This document shows, one piece after another, positions 36,108-46,372 of a DNA stretch of 64,000 bases. The stretch spans positions 372,001 through 436,000 of the forward strand of contig NZ_CANKWH010000001.1 of the NCBI RefSeq assembly GCF_947487305.1, written 5' to 3'. Under the pieces are notes generated by a model, which saw only the letters and a list, made by a program, of their open reading frames with translations, was not told the origin of the DNA and made no database searches. Made by a program: the position numbers and the translations under genes. This DNA is from an uncultured Paracoccus sp. GTDB lineage: Bacteria; Pseudomonadota; Alphaproteobacteria; Rhodobacterales; Rhodobacteraceae. Numbering within the stretch: the first letter of the stretch is position 1; every line of letters begins with the position of its first letter.

Positions 36108-38488
36108 GCAAGGGTTTGGCATGGACGGCCTGGGCGCGGCGCGAGGCAAGGCGCGCGGCGCTGGCCGGTGCGGCAGGGCTGGCCATCGCGGCGGCGCTGT
36201 CCACCGGCATGGCCGGGGCCCAGTCCAAGGGCGACCAGACGGCGAATGAACTGGCCAACGGCCCGGCGCTGGCGCCGACGGCCGACATGCTGGATTTCTC
36301 GCCGATCTCGGACGGCACGCTGGCGGTTCAGGCGCCCGAGGTGGCCGATCCGCGCGCCGATGTGACCCTGTCGGGCGATGGCGGTTCGGGGGCTGTGGCC
36401 GAGGATGCCGCGACCGTTCTGGCCGACAACATCGTGCTGACGGATGACCGCACGCTGATCGCCGCCGGGGGCGTGGTGATCTGGTACCAGGGCGCGCGGC
36501 TGGTCGCCTCGCGGCTGACCGTCGATGGCGCCTCGGGCGACCTGACCATCGAGGGGCCGATCCACCTGACCGAGCCGGGCAGGCGCGGCACCGATCAGGA
36601 GACCACGCTGATCGCCGACACGGCGCAGCTGGACCGCAAGCTGCAGGACGGAATCATCCGCGGCGCGCGGCTGGTCATCGCCCGCGAATTGCAACTGGCG
36701 GCGACGGAATTGCAGCGCACCGGCGGCGGTCGGATGACCCGCCTGACCAATGTGATCGCATCGTCCTGCCAGGTCTGCGCCGAGAACCCGGTACCCCTGT
36801 GGGAGATCCGCGCCCGCTCGATCACCCATGACGCCGAGCGGCGCGAGCTGACGCTGGAGCAACCGCGATTCCGCGCCTTCGGCCTGCCACTTGGGGGATT
36901 GCCCTTCACCATCACCGCCCCCGATCCGACGGTCGACCGGCGTTCGGGCTTCCTGCGTCCGCAGATGCGCACCACCTCGTCCCTCGGTTTCGGCCTCAAG
37001 GTGCCCTATTTCATCACCCTTGGCCGCAGCGCCGATCTGACGTTGACGCCCTATCTGTCAGCCAGCCGCACCCGCACGCTCGAGGCGCGCTATCGCCAGG
37101 CTTTCAGCTTCGGCGAGTTGCAGCTGGAGGGCGCGGTTAGCCGCGACGATCTGGAGGAGGGCGAGACCCGCGGTTATCTTTTCGGCGCAGGCCGGTTCGA
37201 TCTGCCACGCGGGTATCAGCTGGGCGTGCAGATTCAGACCGCCTCGAGCCGCCAGTATCTGCTGGACTACGACATCACCGATGCCGACCGGCTGTGGAGC
37301 GGCGTGACCCTGCAGCGGATCGATGCCGACCGGTTCACCATCGCGCGGATCGGCAACTACGAATCGCTGCGCGAGGGGGAAGAGGCCTCGACCTCACCCG
37401 CCCAGGTTGCCGACGCGATCTGGATGCGCCGGATCGAGCCGGGTCTGGTCGGCGGCGAGGCACTGCTGCAATGGTCGCTTCATGCACATCGCCGCCCCTC
37501 GAAGGAGGATGTCGTCGGTCGAGACATGGCGCGCGCCTCGTTCGGCGTCGACTGGCGGCGCAGCGAGATCCTGCCCGGCGGCTTCGTCGCTGCCGGATTG
37601 TTCGGCCTGAACGCCGATCTCTACCGCATCGCCCAGGACAGCCAGTATGACGACGTGGAAAGCCGCGTCGTGCCTACGCTCGGGGCGGAATTGCGCTGGC
37701 CGCTGATGGCGCAGTCGGGAGGCGCGACACATCTGGTCGAGCCGGTGGTGCAGCTGCTCTATTCGCCGCGCACCGATGATGATACCGACATCCCCAACGA
37801 GGACAGCCGGTTGATCGAGTTCGACGAGGGCAACCTCTTCGGGTTCAACCGCTTTCCCGGTTGGGATGCCTATGAAAGCGGGCTGCGGGCCAATGTTGGG
37901 GTCAGTTGGACGCGCCTCGATCCGACCGGCTGGTCGATCGGTCTGACTGCGGGCCGGGTATTCCGCGACAAGCCGGACGAGGCTTTTGCGGTTGACTCGC
38001 CGCTTTATGGCCGTCGCTCGGACTGGCTGGTCGCGACGCATTTTTCCGGCGCGAACGGGCTTGCCATCGCCAATCGGGCGCTGTTCGACGACGACCTGAA
38101 ATTCTCGCGCGACGAATTGCGGCTCGGCTGGCTGCGGCCGAACCTGCAGTTGTCGGCGGGCTATCTGTGGATTGACAGCGACCGCGGCGAAAGCCGCAGC
38201 TTCGATGCCTCGGAACTGAGTGCCGCCGTCGGCTGGCAGATCGCGCCGGGCCTGTGGGGCAAGGCCGAAACCCGCTATGACTTCGTCGCGAACCGGGCAC
38301 AGAAGGCCGAGCTGGGCGTGACCTATCGCAACGAGTGCATCACCGTCGACATGGGTGTGGAGCGGCGCTTTTCCGCCTCGGACACGCTGGAGGCGCAGAC
38401 CGATTTCGACCTTTCCGTGCGCCTCGGGGGCTTCGGGCGGCAGAAAGACGGTCCGGGCACAGTGGCGCGGCGATCCTGCATGCGCTAG
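36104..38488 (+). CDS. lptD: LPS assembly outer-membrane protein LptD
   Basis: A 794-residue outer-membrane protein that inserts LPS into the outer leaflet. A signal-like N-terminal segment (to about residue 38) with a basic start is followed by the OstA/LptA-like domain (DNIVLTDDRTLIAAGGVVIWYQGARLVA) and a large beta-barrel. Cysteines in SSCQVCAENPVPLW are the usual pair in alphaproteobacterial LptD. The barrel ends in a region with RRSCMR. LptE is not adjacent. Confidence 0.93.
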   Translation: MSKGLAWTAWARREARRAALAGAAGLAIAAALSTGMAGAQSKGDQTANELANGPALAPTADMLDFSPISDGTLAVQAPEVADPRADVTLSGDGGSGAVAEDAATVLADNIVLTDDRTLIAAGGVVIWYQGARLVASRLTVDGASGDLTIEGPIHLTEPGRRGTDQETTLIADTAQLDRKLQDGIIRGARLVIARELQLAATELQRTGGGRMTRLTNVIASSCQVCAENPVPLWEIRARSITHDAERRELTLEQPRFRAFGLPLGGLPFTITAPDPTVDRRSGFLRPQMRTTSSLGFGLKVPYFITLGRSADLTLTPYLSASRTRTLEARYRQAFSFGELQLEGAVSRDDLEEGETRGYLFGAGRFDLPRGYQLGVQIQTASSRQYLLDYDITDADRLWSGVTLQRIDADRFTIARIGNYESLREGEEASTSPAQVADAIWMRRIEPGLVGGEALLQWSLHAHRRPSKEDVVGRDMARASFGVDWRRSEILPGGFVAAGLFGLNADLYRIAQDSQYDDVESRVVPTLGAELRWPLMAQSGGATHLVEPVVQLLYSPRTDDDTDIPNEDSRLIEFDEGNLFGFNRFPGWDAYESGLRANVGVSWTRLDPTGWSIGLTAGRVFRDKPDEAFAVDSPLYGRRSDWLVATHFSGANGLAIANRALFDDDLKFSRDELRLGWLRPNLQLSAGYLWIDSDRGESRSFDASELSAAVGWQIAPGLWGKAETRYDFVANRAQKAELGVTYRNECITVDMGVERRFSASDTLEAQTDFDLSVRLGGFGRQKDGPGTVARRSCMR

Positions 38489-38520
38489 TGTCGCCGCAAG
38501 AACGAGGAATACAGAGGCAG

Positions 38521-39777
38521 ATGATGCGGCAGTTTCTTTCCGGCCTGACCCTTGCGGCGGTGCTGATGGCGGCCAGCCCGGTGATGGCGCAGAACCCTTT
38601 CGAGCCGGTCGTCTATGTCAATGACTCGGCGGTGACCCGCTTCGAGGTCGATCAGCGCATCCGCTTCATGCAGTTGCTGAACGCCCCCGGCGCCACGCCC
38701 GAAGAGGCCGAGAAGGCATTGATCGAGGACCGGCTGCGGATGCAGACCGCCAAGAAGCTGGGCATCACCGTCAGCCCCGAGGCGCTGGATGCGGGCCTGT
38801 CGGAATTCGCCGGCCGGGCCAACCTGGACACCTTCGCCTTTACCCAGGCCCTGGGCCAGGCCGGGGTCGAATCCCAGACCTTCCGCGATTTCGTCGAGGC
38901 CGGGGTGGCCTGGCGCGACGTGATCCGCCAGCAGATCCTGCCCTCGGTCCAGGTCCGTGACGCAGAGATCGACCAGGCGCTGAAGCGCGAGATCGAGACC
39001 CCGATCATCAACCGCGTGCTGTTCTCGGAACTTATCATCCCGGCCCCCCCGGGCCGCGAAGAGGCGGTGATGGCACAGGCCCGGCAGATCGCCGCCAGCG
39101 TCACCACCGAGGCCGAATTCGCCTCGGCCGCGCGCCGGCTGTCGGCCACGGCCTCGGCGCCGAATGGCGGCCGTCTGGACTGGATGCCGGTCGACAACCT
39201 GCCGCCCACCCTGCGCCCGATCCTCCTGGGCCTGCGCCCCGGCCAGATCACCCAACCGCTCAGCATTCCCGGCGCCGTGGTCCTGTTCTTCCTGCGCGAC
39301 AGCCAGGGCAATCTGCGCCCCGGCGCATCCGAGCAGGTGCTGGATTACGCCGTGCTGCGGCTGCCCTCGGCGCAGGATGCGGCCAATATCGTCGCCCGCG
39401 TCGATACCTGTGCCGATCTCGAGGCCCAAGGCCGGGGCCAGACGCTGCGCCAGTCGGCCTCGCAAGGGGCAATCGATCCGCTGGTCGCCGGCCAGCTGGC
39501 CTCGCTCGACGCCGACGAGACCGCCACGATCAATCTGGGCGGGGCGGTCGACGTGGTGATGCTGTGCTCGCGCCAGCCGGCGCTGCTGGCCAATGCCCAG
39601 ACCGATGTGCCGGTGACGGCCGAGGCGCCTGACGGGGTCGAGGCGGCTGTGCCCGATGCCAATGCCCTGCCCGACCGGCAAATGGTGCGCGAATCGCTGC
39701 TGAACCAGAAGGTTAACGCGATGGCCACGGCCTACCTGGCCGAGCTTTACGCCGACGCCGTCATCCGCCGGCCCTGA
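38521..39777 (+). CDS. surA: Periplasmic chaperone / peptidyl-prolyl isomerase SurA
   Basis: A 418-residue periplasmic chaperone for outer-membrane proteins. Signal peptide about 1-24 (ending PVMAQ), N-terminal SurA domain (VVYVNDSAVTRFEVDQRI) and a parvulin-like domain where the family's hydrophobic core is only partly kept (RLSATASAPNGGRLDWMPVDNLPPTL). The gene lies between lptD and pdxA as in E. coli. Start at 38521; a second ATG follows immediately. Confidence 0.92.
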   Translation: MMRQFLSGLTLAAVLMAASPVMAQNPFEPVVYVNDSAVTRFEVDQRIRFMQLLNAPGATPEEAEKALIEDRLRMQTAKKLGITVSPEALDAGLSEFAGRANLDTFAFTQALGQAGVESQTFRDFVEAGVAWRDVIRQQILPSVQVRDAEIDQALKREIETPIINRVLFSELIIPAPPGREEAVMAQARQIAASVTTEAEFASAARRLSATASAPNGGRLDWMPVDNLPPTLRPILLGLRPGQITQPLSIPGAVVLFFLRDSQGNLRPGASEQVLDYAVLRLPSAQDAANIVARVDTCADLEAQGRGQTLRQSASQGAIDPLVAGQLASLDADETATINLGGAVDVVMLCSRQPALLANAQTDVPVTAEAPDGVEAAVPDANALPDRQMVRESLLNQKVNAMATAYLAELYADAVIRRP

Positions 39778-39781
39778 TCCG

Positions 39782-40747
39782 ATGGTGCAAAGGGTGATCC
39801 TGACCTGCGGCGAGCCGGCGGGGATCGGCCCGGAACTGGCGCCGCTGGCGCTGGCCTCGGGCGTCGATTTCGTCTGGCTGGGCGATCCCCGCCACCTGCC
39901 CGCCGGCACCGACTGGACCGAGGTCGCCACCCCCGGCGATCCGGTCCCCTCGGGCAGCCTGCCGGTGCTGCGCCATGATTTCGCCGCCGCCGCCACGCCC
40001 GGCCGGGCGGAACCCGCCAATGCGGCGGGCGTGATCGAGGTCATCGCGCGCGCCGTGGACCTCGTCATGCGGGGCGAGGCTTCGGCCATCTGCACCCTGC
40101 CGATCAACAAGCAGGTGCTGAAGGAAGGCGCGGGCTTCGCCTTTCCGGGCCATACCGAATACCTGGCGCATCTTGCGGGCGATCTGCCGGTGGCGATGAT
40201 GCTCGCGTCAACCACGGTCACGCCGCCCTGCCGGGTGGTGCCGGCGACCATCCATATCGCCCTGTCCGACGTGCCCGCCGCGCTGACGCCCGAGGCGCTG
40301 GAGGCCGCCATCCGCATCACCCATGGGGCGATGATCCGCGATTTCGGCATCGCCGCTCCGCGCATCGCGGTGGCGGGTCTGAACCCCCATGCCGGCGAGG
40401 GCGGGGCGATGGGCCGCGAAGAGCGCGACTGGATCGCGCCACTGCTGGACCGGCTCAGGGCCGAGGGGCTGGACCTTGCCGGTCCGCTGCCCGCCGATAC
40501 GATGTTTCACGCCCCCGCCCGGTCGCGCTATGACGCGGCGATCTGCGCCTATCACGATCAGGCGCTGATCCCGATCAAGACGCTGGATTTTGCCGGCGGG
40601 GTAAACGTGACGCTTGGCCTGCCCTTCATCCGCACCTCGCCCGATCACGGCACCGCCTTCGATATTGCTGGCAAGGGGCTGGCCGATCCGGCCTCGACCA
40701 TCGCCGCGCTGAAGATGGCGCGCGATATGGCGGCAGCGCGGGGATGA
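39782..40747 (+). CDS. pdxA: 4-hydroxythreonine-4-phosphate dehydrogenase
   Basis: A 321-residue NAD-dependent metalloenzyme of pyridoxal phosphate synthesis. It begins [15 protein letters not shown] and contains [24 protein letters not shown], the metal-binding [12 protein letters not shown] and a C-terminal [16 protein letters not shown]. It sits four bases after surA, and its stop overlaps the rsmA ATG as ATGA (40744-40747). Confidence 0.95.
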   Translation: MVQRVILTCGEPAGIGPELAPLALASGVDFVWLGDPRHLPAGTDWTEVATPGDPVPSGSLPVLRHDFAAAATPGRAEPANAAGVIEVIARAVDLVMRGEASAICTLPINKQVLKEGAGFAFPGHTEYLAHLAGDLPVAMMLASTTVTPPCRVVPATIHIALSDVPAALTPEALEAAIRITHGAMIRDFGIAAPRIAVAGLNPHAGEGGAMGREERDWIAPLLDRLRAEGLDLAGPLPADTMFHAPARSRYDAAICAYHDQALIPIKTLDFAGGVNVTLGLPFIRTSPDHGTAFDIAGKGLADPASTIAALKMARDMAAARG

Positions 40748-41595
40748 GCACCATCGACGGCTTGCCGCCGCTGCGCGAGGTGATCGAGAGGCACGAGCTT
40801 CGCGCCAAGAAGCAGCTGGGCCAGAACTTCCTGCTGGATCTGAACCTGACGGCCAAGATCGCGCGTCAGGCGGGCGATCTGTCGCAGACCGACGTCCTGG
40901 AGATCGGCCCCGGCCCCGGCGGCCTGACCCGCGGGTTGCTGGCCGAGGGCGCGCGACATGTGCTGGCCATCGAGAAGGATGAACGCGCCCTGCCCGCGCT
41001 GGCCGAGATAGCCGAGGCTTATCCGGGCCGGCTGACCGTGCTGCATGGCGACGCGCTCGAGATCGATCCGCTGGCGCATCTGACCCCGCCGATCCGCATT
41101 GCCGCCAACCTGCCCTATAATGTCGGCACCGAGCTGTTGATCCGCTGGCTGACGCCGAAGGAGTGGCCGCCCTTCTGGCAGTCGCTGACGCTGATGTTCC
41201 AGAAGGAAGTGGCCGAGCGCATCGTGGCGAAACCCGGCGGCAAGGCCTATGGCCGGCTGGCGCTGCTGGCGCAATGGCGGGCCGAGGCGAAGATCGTCAT
41301 GGCCCTGCCGCCCGAGGCTTTCGTGCCCGCGCCCAAGGTCCATTCCGCCGTGGTCAGCCTGACCGCCCTGCCCCAGCCGCGCTATCCGGCCGATCCCGCC
41401 GTGCTGTCGCGTGTCACCGCCGCCGCCTTCAACCAGCGCCGCAAGATGCTGCGCGCCAGCCTGCGCGGGCTGCATCCCGATATCGAGGCGCTGCTGGAAG
41501 CCGCCGGCATTCCGCCGACGGCGCGAGCCGAGGAGATCGACCTCGAACGCTTCTGCACGCTGGCACGGCTTCTGGCCGAGTCGCCGCGCGGCTGA
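40744..41595 (+). CDS. rsmA: 16S rRNA A1518/A1519 dimethyltransferase
   Basis: A 283-residue KsgA-type methyltransferase that dimethylates two adjacent adenosines of 16S r[17 protein letters not shown], the SAM-binding [14 protein letters not shown], and the catalytic [12 protein letters not shown] are intact. Last gene of the lptF-lptG-lptD-surA-pdxA-rsmA run. It is also known as ksgA. Confidence 0.95.
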   Translation: MSTIDGLPPLREVIERHELRAKKQLGQNFLLDLNLTAKIARQAGDLSQTDVLEIGPGPGGLTRGLLAEGARHVLAIEKDERALPALAEIAEAYPGRLTVLHGDALEIDPLAHLTPPIRIAANLPYNVGTELLIRWLTPKEWPPFWQSLTLMFQKEVAERIVAKPGGKAYGRLALLAQWRAEAKIVMALPPEAFVPAPKVHSAVVSLTALPQPRYPADPAVLSRVTAAAFNQRRKMLRASLRGLHPDIEALLEAAGIPPTARAEEIDLERFCTLARLLAESPRG

Positions 41596-41620
41596 GGCTG
41601 CGGGCAGCAAAACAACGCAG

Positions 41621-41800
41621 GTCAGAGGGCCGGCGGACGACCGCAGGCTTCCGCTGAGGGGGTTGGATGCAGGCGCTTTATGGTGCCAGTATATCGAACG
41701 ACTGTTCGGCGTTGATGGTCACCAAAGCGGACGCCCGTCCGGGCGGTCGTCCGCTGGCCCGGGCGGGCTTCGCCCTGGTTCCCGGGCCGGGGCTGCGGTT
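41621..41800 (+). repeat. Dispersed structured element, copy E
   Basis: Copy E on the plus strand and the most regular one. Arm I GCGGA/TCCGC 41633-41637 and 41650-41654; core CGAAC/GTTCG 41695-41699 and 41704-41708; arm III AGCGGACG/CGTCCGCT 41726-41733 and 41748-41755; arm IV GGCCCGGG/CCCGGGCC 41756-41763 and 41781-41788 with inner GGGC-TTC-GCCC. The long-range pair is 41627-41644 with 41743-41760 (17 of 18). It lies between the convergent rsmA and DUF4167 genes. Confidence 0.88.
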
Positions 41801-41812
41801 CAACTGGCGACA

Positions 41813-41844
41813 ACAAAAAAAACGGGCCGTGAGATCGGCCCGTT
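41813..41844 (-). terminator. Rho-independent terminator of the DUF4167 gene
   Basis: On the minus strand, an 8-bp stem AACGGGCC/GGCCCGTT (41821-41828 and 41837-41844) is followed by a run of eight T (41815-41822 on the plus strand as A). It lies 37 bases after the stop codon. Confidence 0.85.
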
Positions 41845-41880
41845 ATGAATTGTCTTACAGTGATCCTGCGTGCCGTAGCC

Positions 41881-42699
41881 TCAGGCAGCCGGATCGGTTT
41901 CAGCCTCGCCCTTCGGCTCTGCCTTGCGGCGGCCACGGCTGGCGCGGGCGGGCTTGGCCTCGTTCGCGGCGGCTTCACCCTCGCCCGGGACAGCGGCCGG
42001 CTTACGCGGAGCGCGCGGGCGCTTGGGTTTCGGCTGGCTTTCCGGGGTCTCGACCAGACCGCTGTCAGCCTCGTCCGAGGCCGGCATGGCATCGGGCAGC
42101 GCCTCGGGCTGCAATTGCAGCTGCGGCTGCGGGGTCTCGTCGCGCGGCGGGCGCGGCGCGCGCGGCTGGTGCTGCGGCGCGTCCTCGCGCGGGGCGCGCT
42201 GGTGCTGCTGCTCGTCACGCGGGGCGCGCGGCTGCTGGGGTTGCGGCTCGCGGGGCTGGAAGTTGCTGGCGCGAACCTCGCCCTCGTCGCCGTCATCCGT
42301 GCGGTCGTTGCGCGGCTGCTGGTCGTTGCGATAGCCGCCACCATAGGGCTGCTGGTTGCCGCCCCGGCCATTGTTGCCATTCTCGCGATCGTCATCGCCA
42401 TATTGGCGCTGATGCGGCTGGCCCTGCGGGTTCTGCGCCTGCCGCTCGGCCTGCTCGCGCTGCGCCTCGCCCAGCATACGGGTGTAATGCTCGGCATGTT
42501 GCAGGAAGCTTTGTTCCGCGACCCGGTCGTTCGACAGCTGCGCATCCCGCGCCAGCGTCAGGTATTTCTCGATAATCTGTTGGGGCGTGCCCCGCACCTT
42601 GCCCTCGGGACCCGAGGAATCAAAGACGCGGTTGACGACATTGCCAAGCGTGCGCTGACGATTGGACTTGTTACGCGAACGGGATTTGGATGATCTCAT
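41881..42699 (-). CDS. DUF4167 domain protein with a long low-complexity tail
   Basis: A 272-residue basic protein. The first 80 residues contain the DUF4167 signature (NRQRTLGNVVNRVFDSSGP in outline, then VRGTPQQIIEKYLTLARDA and LQHAEHYTRML). The rest is glutamine-, proline- and arginine-rich and probably disordered. The family is common in alphaproteobacteria and without a known function; the basic tail suggests RNA binding, which is inference. Separated from prmC by about 250 bases that hold its promoter and no other gene. Confidence 0.85.
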   Translation of the reverse strand: MRSSKSRSRNKSNRQRTLGNVVNRVFDSSGPEGKVRGTPQQIIEKYLTLARDAQLSNDRVAEQSFLQHAEHYTRMLGEAQREQAERQAQNPQGQPHQRQYGDDDRENGNNGRGGNQQPYGGGYRNDQQPRNDRTDDGDEGEVRASNFQPREPQPQQPRAPRDEQQHQRAPREDAPQHQPRAPRPPRDETPQPQLQLQPEALPDAMPASDEADSGLVETPESQPKPKRPRAPRKPAAVPGEGEAAANEAKPARASRGRRKAEPKGEAETDPAA

Positions 42700-42948
42700 C
42701 AGTCTGTCTGTCGATAATGCCAGTTCAACGTCTGGAATTAGGTTGGGGTCGTGCCCGAGCGCGATTTCTCAGACCTTGCTTGCCCTGATTGCGGGGCGGG
42801 GCGTCTGGCCCCGGTCGGTGTTGCGTCTTGTCAGGCTGACCCGTGCGTTGGCGCCAAGCGCCCCCGTCACGAGTCCGAATAAACACGCCGATCCCGCTGT
42901 TACAAGGGGAAAGTGAAGAAATTCATGCCGAACGCGGGGCAAACGGCG

Positions 42949-43776
42949 CTAAATCGCCGGGAACTGCGCAAAAATGACGCGATCCCGCCCGTCGAGGTCC
43001 GGCAACACCCGCGTTGCCCCGGCCCCGGCTGCGACAAAAAGCGCGGCCACGGCCACGGCCTGCGTCGGCCCGATCTCGACCAGCACCCGGCCGCCGGGGG
43101 TCAGATGGTCCCGCGCCCCTGCCGCGATGGCGCGATAGGCCGCAAGCCCGTCACCGAAATCGGTCAGTGCCTGATGCGGCTCCCAGTCCCGCACCTCGGG
43201 CGCAAGGTCCGCCATCTCGGCCAGCGCGATATAGGGCGGGTTCGAGACAATGAGGTCAAAGCGCCCGTCGATCCCGGCATACCAGTCGGCCTGCCGGAAA
43301 TCCGCCGTCACGCCGATCCGCGCGGCATTCCCGCGCGCCACCTCGAGCGCGGCTGCGGAAATATCGGCGCCGGTTCCCGTGGCCCCTGACCGATCCGAGA
43401 GCAATGAGATCAGGATCGCCCCGGTTCCGGTGCCGAGATCAAGAACCGAGTTCCACGGCAGGGCCAGCGCGGCTTCGACCAGCGTTTCGGTGTCAGGGCG
43501 CGGGTCCAGAGTGTCGGGGGTCACGCGGAAATCATGCTTCCAGAAGGCGCGGCTGCCGGTGATCTGGCTGACCGGCTGGCGCGCGGCACGGGCGGCGATG
43601 GCGGCGTCATAAGCAGCCCGGTCGGCGCTATCCGCCGCTTCGCCCTGCCGCAGACGCCAGCGCCCTGCCCCGCCCAGCACATGATCGGCCAGCCGCTGCG
43701 CATCACGCTCGGCGCCCTCGATCCCCGCCGCACGCAGCCGGGCCACGGCCTCGCGGTGAAGCGCGGACCAGATCAT
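42949..43776 (-). CDS. prmC: Peptide chain release factor N5-glutamine methyltransferase
   Basis: A 275-residue methyltransferase that modifies the GGQ glutamine of release factors. The SAM-binding [16 protein letters not shown] and the catalytic NPPY of IVSNPPYI are clear, after a helical N-terminal domain. Start overlaps the prfA stop as ATGA (43773-43776), the usual prfA-prmC operon. Confidence 0.95.
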   Translation of the reverse strand: MIWSALHREAVARLRAAGIEGAERDAQRLADHVLGGAGRWRLRQGEAADSADRAAYDAAIAARAARQPVSQITGSRAFWKHDFRVTPDTLDPRPDTETLVEAALALPWNSVLDLGTGTGAILISLLSDRSGATGTGADISAAALEVARGNAARIGVTADFRQADWYAGIDGRFDLIVSNPPYIALAEMADLAPEVRDWEPHQALTDFGDGLAAYRAIAAGARDHLTPGGRVLVEIGPTQAVAVAALFVAAGAGATRVLPDLDGRDRVIFAQFPAI

Positions 43777-44825
43777 TCCTGTGCGGCCAGTTTCTCGGCC
43801 TGATCGTGGGCTGTCAGGGCGTCGATGATCTCGGTCAGGTCGCCCGCCATCACCCGGTCCAGCGCATAGAGCGTCAGGTTGATGCGGTGATCGGTCATCC
43901 GGCCCTGCGGGAAGTTGTAGGTGCGGATGCGCTCGCTGCGATCGCCCGAACCGACCTGTGACTTGCGGTCGGCGGCGCGTTCGGCGTCGGCGCGCTGGCG
44001 TTCGATGTCATAAAGCCGCGCGCGCAGCACGGCCATGGCATTGGCGCGGTTCTGGTGCTGCGATTTCTCGCTGCTGGTGACGATGATCCCGGTGGGCAGG
44101 TGGGTGATGCGCACGGCGGAATCGGTGGTGTTCACATGCTGGCCGCCGGCACCCGAGGCGCGCATGGTGTCGATGCGGATGTCGGTCGCGGGGATATCGA
44201 TATCGACCTCTTCGGCCTCGGGCAGCACGGCCACGGTCGCCGCCGACGTATGGATGCGCCCGCCGCTTTCGGTCTCGGGCACGCGCTGGACGCGATGGAC
44301 GCCGGATTCGTATTTCAGCCGGGCAAAGACCCCCTCGCCCTCGACCCGCGCCACCGCCTCCTTGACGCCGCCCAGTTCGGTCTCGCTGAGATCCAGAAGC
44401 TGGAAACTCCAGCCCTGCGCCTCGGCATGGCGACGATACATCGAGAGAAGATCGCCCGCAAACAGCGCCGCCTCGTCGCCGCCGGTGCCGGGGCGGATCT
44501 CGATCAGCGCGGGCCGCGCATCGGCGGCATCCTTGGGCAGAAGGGCGATGCGCAAGCGCTGCTCCAGGTCGGGCAGGGTCTCGCGCAGCCGCTCCAGTTC
44601 ATCCTCGGCCAGTTCGCGCATCTCGGGGTCAGTGAGCATCGCCTGCGCCTCGGCCATGCCGTCGCGCGCTTCGCGCCAGGCGGCGATTTCCTCGACCACC
44701 GGCTTCAGCTCGGCATATTCGCGGCTGATCGCGGCGATCTTGTCGGGCGCGGCGCCGGCGTTCAGCTGCGCCTCGAGAAACTCGAAACGCTGGGTGATCT
44801 GGATGAGGCGGTCTTCGGGCAGCAT
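43773..44825 (-). CDS. prfA: Peptide chain release factor 1
   Basis: A 350-residue factor that ends translation at UAA and UAG. The GGQ motif is in [17 protein letters not shown] and the stop-recognition PxT region lies in domain 2 with [14 protein letters not shown]. The start at 44825 gives the normal length; the open frame upstream to 45065 is antisense to the MFS gene. It encodes the substrate of PrmC downstream. Confidence 0.95.
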   Translation of the reverse strand: MLPEDRLIQITQRFEFLEAQLNAGAAPDKIAAISREYAELKPVVEEIAAWREARDGMAEAQAMLTDPEMRELAEDELERLRETLPDLEQRLRIALLPKDAADARPALIEIRPGTGGDEAALFAGDLLSMYRRHAEAQGWSFQLLDLSETELGGVKEAVARVEGEGVFARLKYESGVHRVQRVPETESGGRIHTSAATVAVLPEAEEVDIDIPATDIRIDTMRASGAGGQHVNTTDSAVRITHLPTGIIVTSSEKSQHQNRANAMAVLRARLYDIERQRADAERAADRKSQVGSGDRSERIRTYNFPQGRMTDHRINLTLYALDRVMAGDLTEIIDALTAHDQAEKLAAQE

Positions 44826-44952
44826 GGCCGGGATGTGGCGCGGGCAAGGCGCGGCGTCAAGCACCTGTCGCAATCTGGCAGCAGGATCGCGGCATGATCG
44901 CGGCGCCGGGATCACCGCCCTCGCTCCGGCGACGGCAATTGGATAATGAGCG

Positions 44953-46194
44953 ATGATGACCGAGACAGCCGCCCATATTCCCCCCTCTCCCACGCTGGTC
45001 CGCCGCGGACTGGTCCTGGTCTTCATCATCCTGTTTCTGGACATCATCGGCATCGCCATCATCATGCCGGTGCTGCCGGCGCTGCTGCACGAGCTGACCG
45101 GCGATGATATCAGCGCGGCGGCGGTGGATGGCGGCTGGCTTCTGCTGATCTATGCCGCGATGCAATTCCTGTTCGCGCCGGTGATCGGCAATCTCAGCGA
45201 TCGCTTCGGGCGGCGGCCGGTGCTGCTCATCTCGATCCTGACCTTTGCCATCGACAACCTGATCTGCGCGGCGGCAACGACGCTGTGGATGCTGTATCTG
45301 GGCCGGGCGCTGGCCGGGATCTCGGGCGGCAGCTATGCCACCTGTTCGGCCTATATCGCCGATATCAGCGATGATACGAACCGGGCGAAGAATTTCGGGC
45401 TGATCGGCGTGGCCTTCGGCGTCGGCTTCACCGTCGGGCCGGTGATCGGCGGGCTCTTGGGCGAGCTGGGGCCGCGCGTCCCCTTCCTCGGCGCGGGGCT
45501 GTTGTCGCTGGCGAATTTCGTCGCCTCGTATTTCCTGCTGCCCGAGACGCTGGCGCCGCAGAACCGCCGCCGCTTCGAGTGGCGGCGCGCGAACCCGCTG
45601 GGGGCGCTGAGGCAGATGCGGCATTATCCGGGCATCGGCTGGGTCATGGCGGTGATGACCATGTACTGGCTGTCGCATGCGGTCTATCCCTCGATCTGGT
45701 CCTTCGTCACCACCTATCGCTATGGCTGGAGCGAGGCGCAGATCGGGCTGTCGCTTGGCGCCTATGGAATCTGTGCGGCGCTGGTCATGCTGCTGGTGCT
45801 GCCGCGCGCGATCCGCATCTTGGGCGAGTGGCGCGCGGCACTGCTGGGGATGGCGGTCTCGGCTGCCGGGCTGATGGCCTTCGGCCTCGCCTGGCAGGGC
45901 TGGATGATCTATGTCGTCATCGCCGCCTCGGCGCTGGAGGCTTTGGCCGATCCGCCGCTGCGCAGCATCGCGGCGGCGAAGGTGCCGCCCTCGGCACAGG
46001 GCGAGCTGCAGGGGGCGATGACCAGCCTGTCCAGCCTGACGACCATCGTGGGGCCGCTGCTGTTCACGCAGGTATTCTTTCGGTTCACCGGAGAGAATGC
46101 GGTGGTGGAAGTGCCGGGCGCGCCGTTCATGCTGGCCTCGGTATTCATGGTGGTGGCGATCGTGGTTTTCCTGAGGCGAGTGCGCAGGGGTTGA
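44953..46194 (+). CDS. MFS transporter, TetA-like drug/proton antiporter family
   Basis: A 413-residue inner-membrane protein with 12 predicted helices in two halves. The motif A loop is [14 protein letters not shown] and motif C appears as [13 protein letters not shown], both typical of the TCR/Tet branch of multidrug exporters (DHA1). A substrate cannot be inferred; there is no adjacent TetR gene. Either of two consecutive ATGs (44953, 44956) could be the start. Confidence 0.88.
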   Translation: MMTETAAHIPPSPTLVRRGLVLVFIILFLDIIGIAIIMPVLPALLHELTGDDISAAAVDGGWLLLIYAAMQFLFAPVIGNLSDRFGRRPVLLISILTFAIDNLICAAATTLWMLYLGRALAGISGGSYATCSAYIADISDDTNRAKNFGLIGVAFGVGFTVGPVIGGLLGELGPRVPFLGAGLLSLANFVASYFLLPETLAPQNRRRFEWRRANPLGALRQMRHYPGIGWVMAVMTMYWLSHAVYPSIWSFVTTYRYGWSEAQIGLSLGAYGICAALVMLLVLPRAIRILGEWRAALLGMAVSAAGLMAFGLAWQGWMIYVVIAASALEALADPPLRSIAAAKVPPSAQGELQGAMTSLSSLTTIVGPLLFTQVFFRFTGENAVVEVPGAPFMLASVFMVVAIVVFLRRVRRG

Positions 46195-46200
46195 ACTGAA

Positions 46201-46371
46201 GACCTTGGCCCGGAGCAAGCGCGAAGCGCGCCGGGCCGGCGGCCGACCGCCCCCATGGGCGGCCGCCTTGGTGCGGTTCAGCGCCGAACGACTGTTCGAT
46301 GTGCTGGCGCCATAAAGGTGCTTCGCTCAGAGGCCGGCAGCGGCCACCCGCGGTCGTCCACCGGCCCTGCC
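46201..46371 (-). repeat. Dispersed structured element, copy F
   Basis: Copy F on the minus strand. Core hairpin CGAAC/GTTCG at 46285-46289 and 46294-46298, with the four-base loop reversed relative to copies A, E and H. Arm III GGCGGCCG/CGGCCGCC 46238-46245 and 46260-46267; arm IV GGCCCGG/CCGGGCC 46207-46213 and 46231-46237. Long-range pairing of 46233-46250 with 46350-46367 is 16 of 18. It fills the gap between the convergent MFS and agmatinase genes. Confidence 0.85.
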
Positions 46372-46372
46372 C

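Noticed and set aside
41695..41708. LexA-like GAAC-N4-GTTC in the core of the repeats
   Set aside because: This is the Gram-positive type of box; alphaproteobacterial LexA uses direct GTTC/GAAC repeats, and the site lies at gene ends, not before SOS genes.
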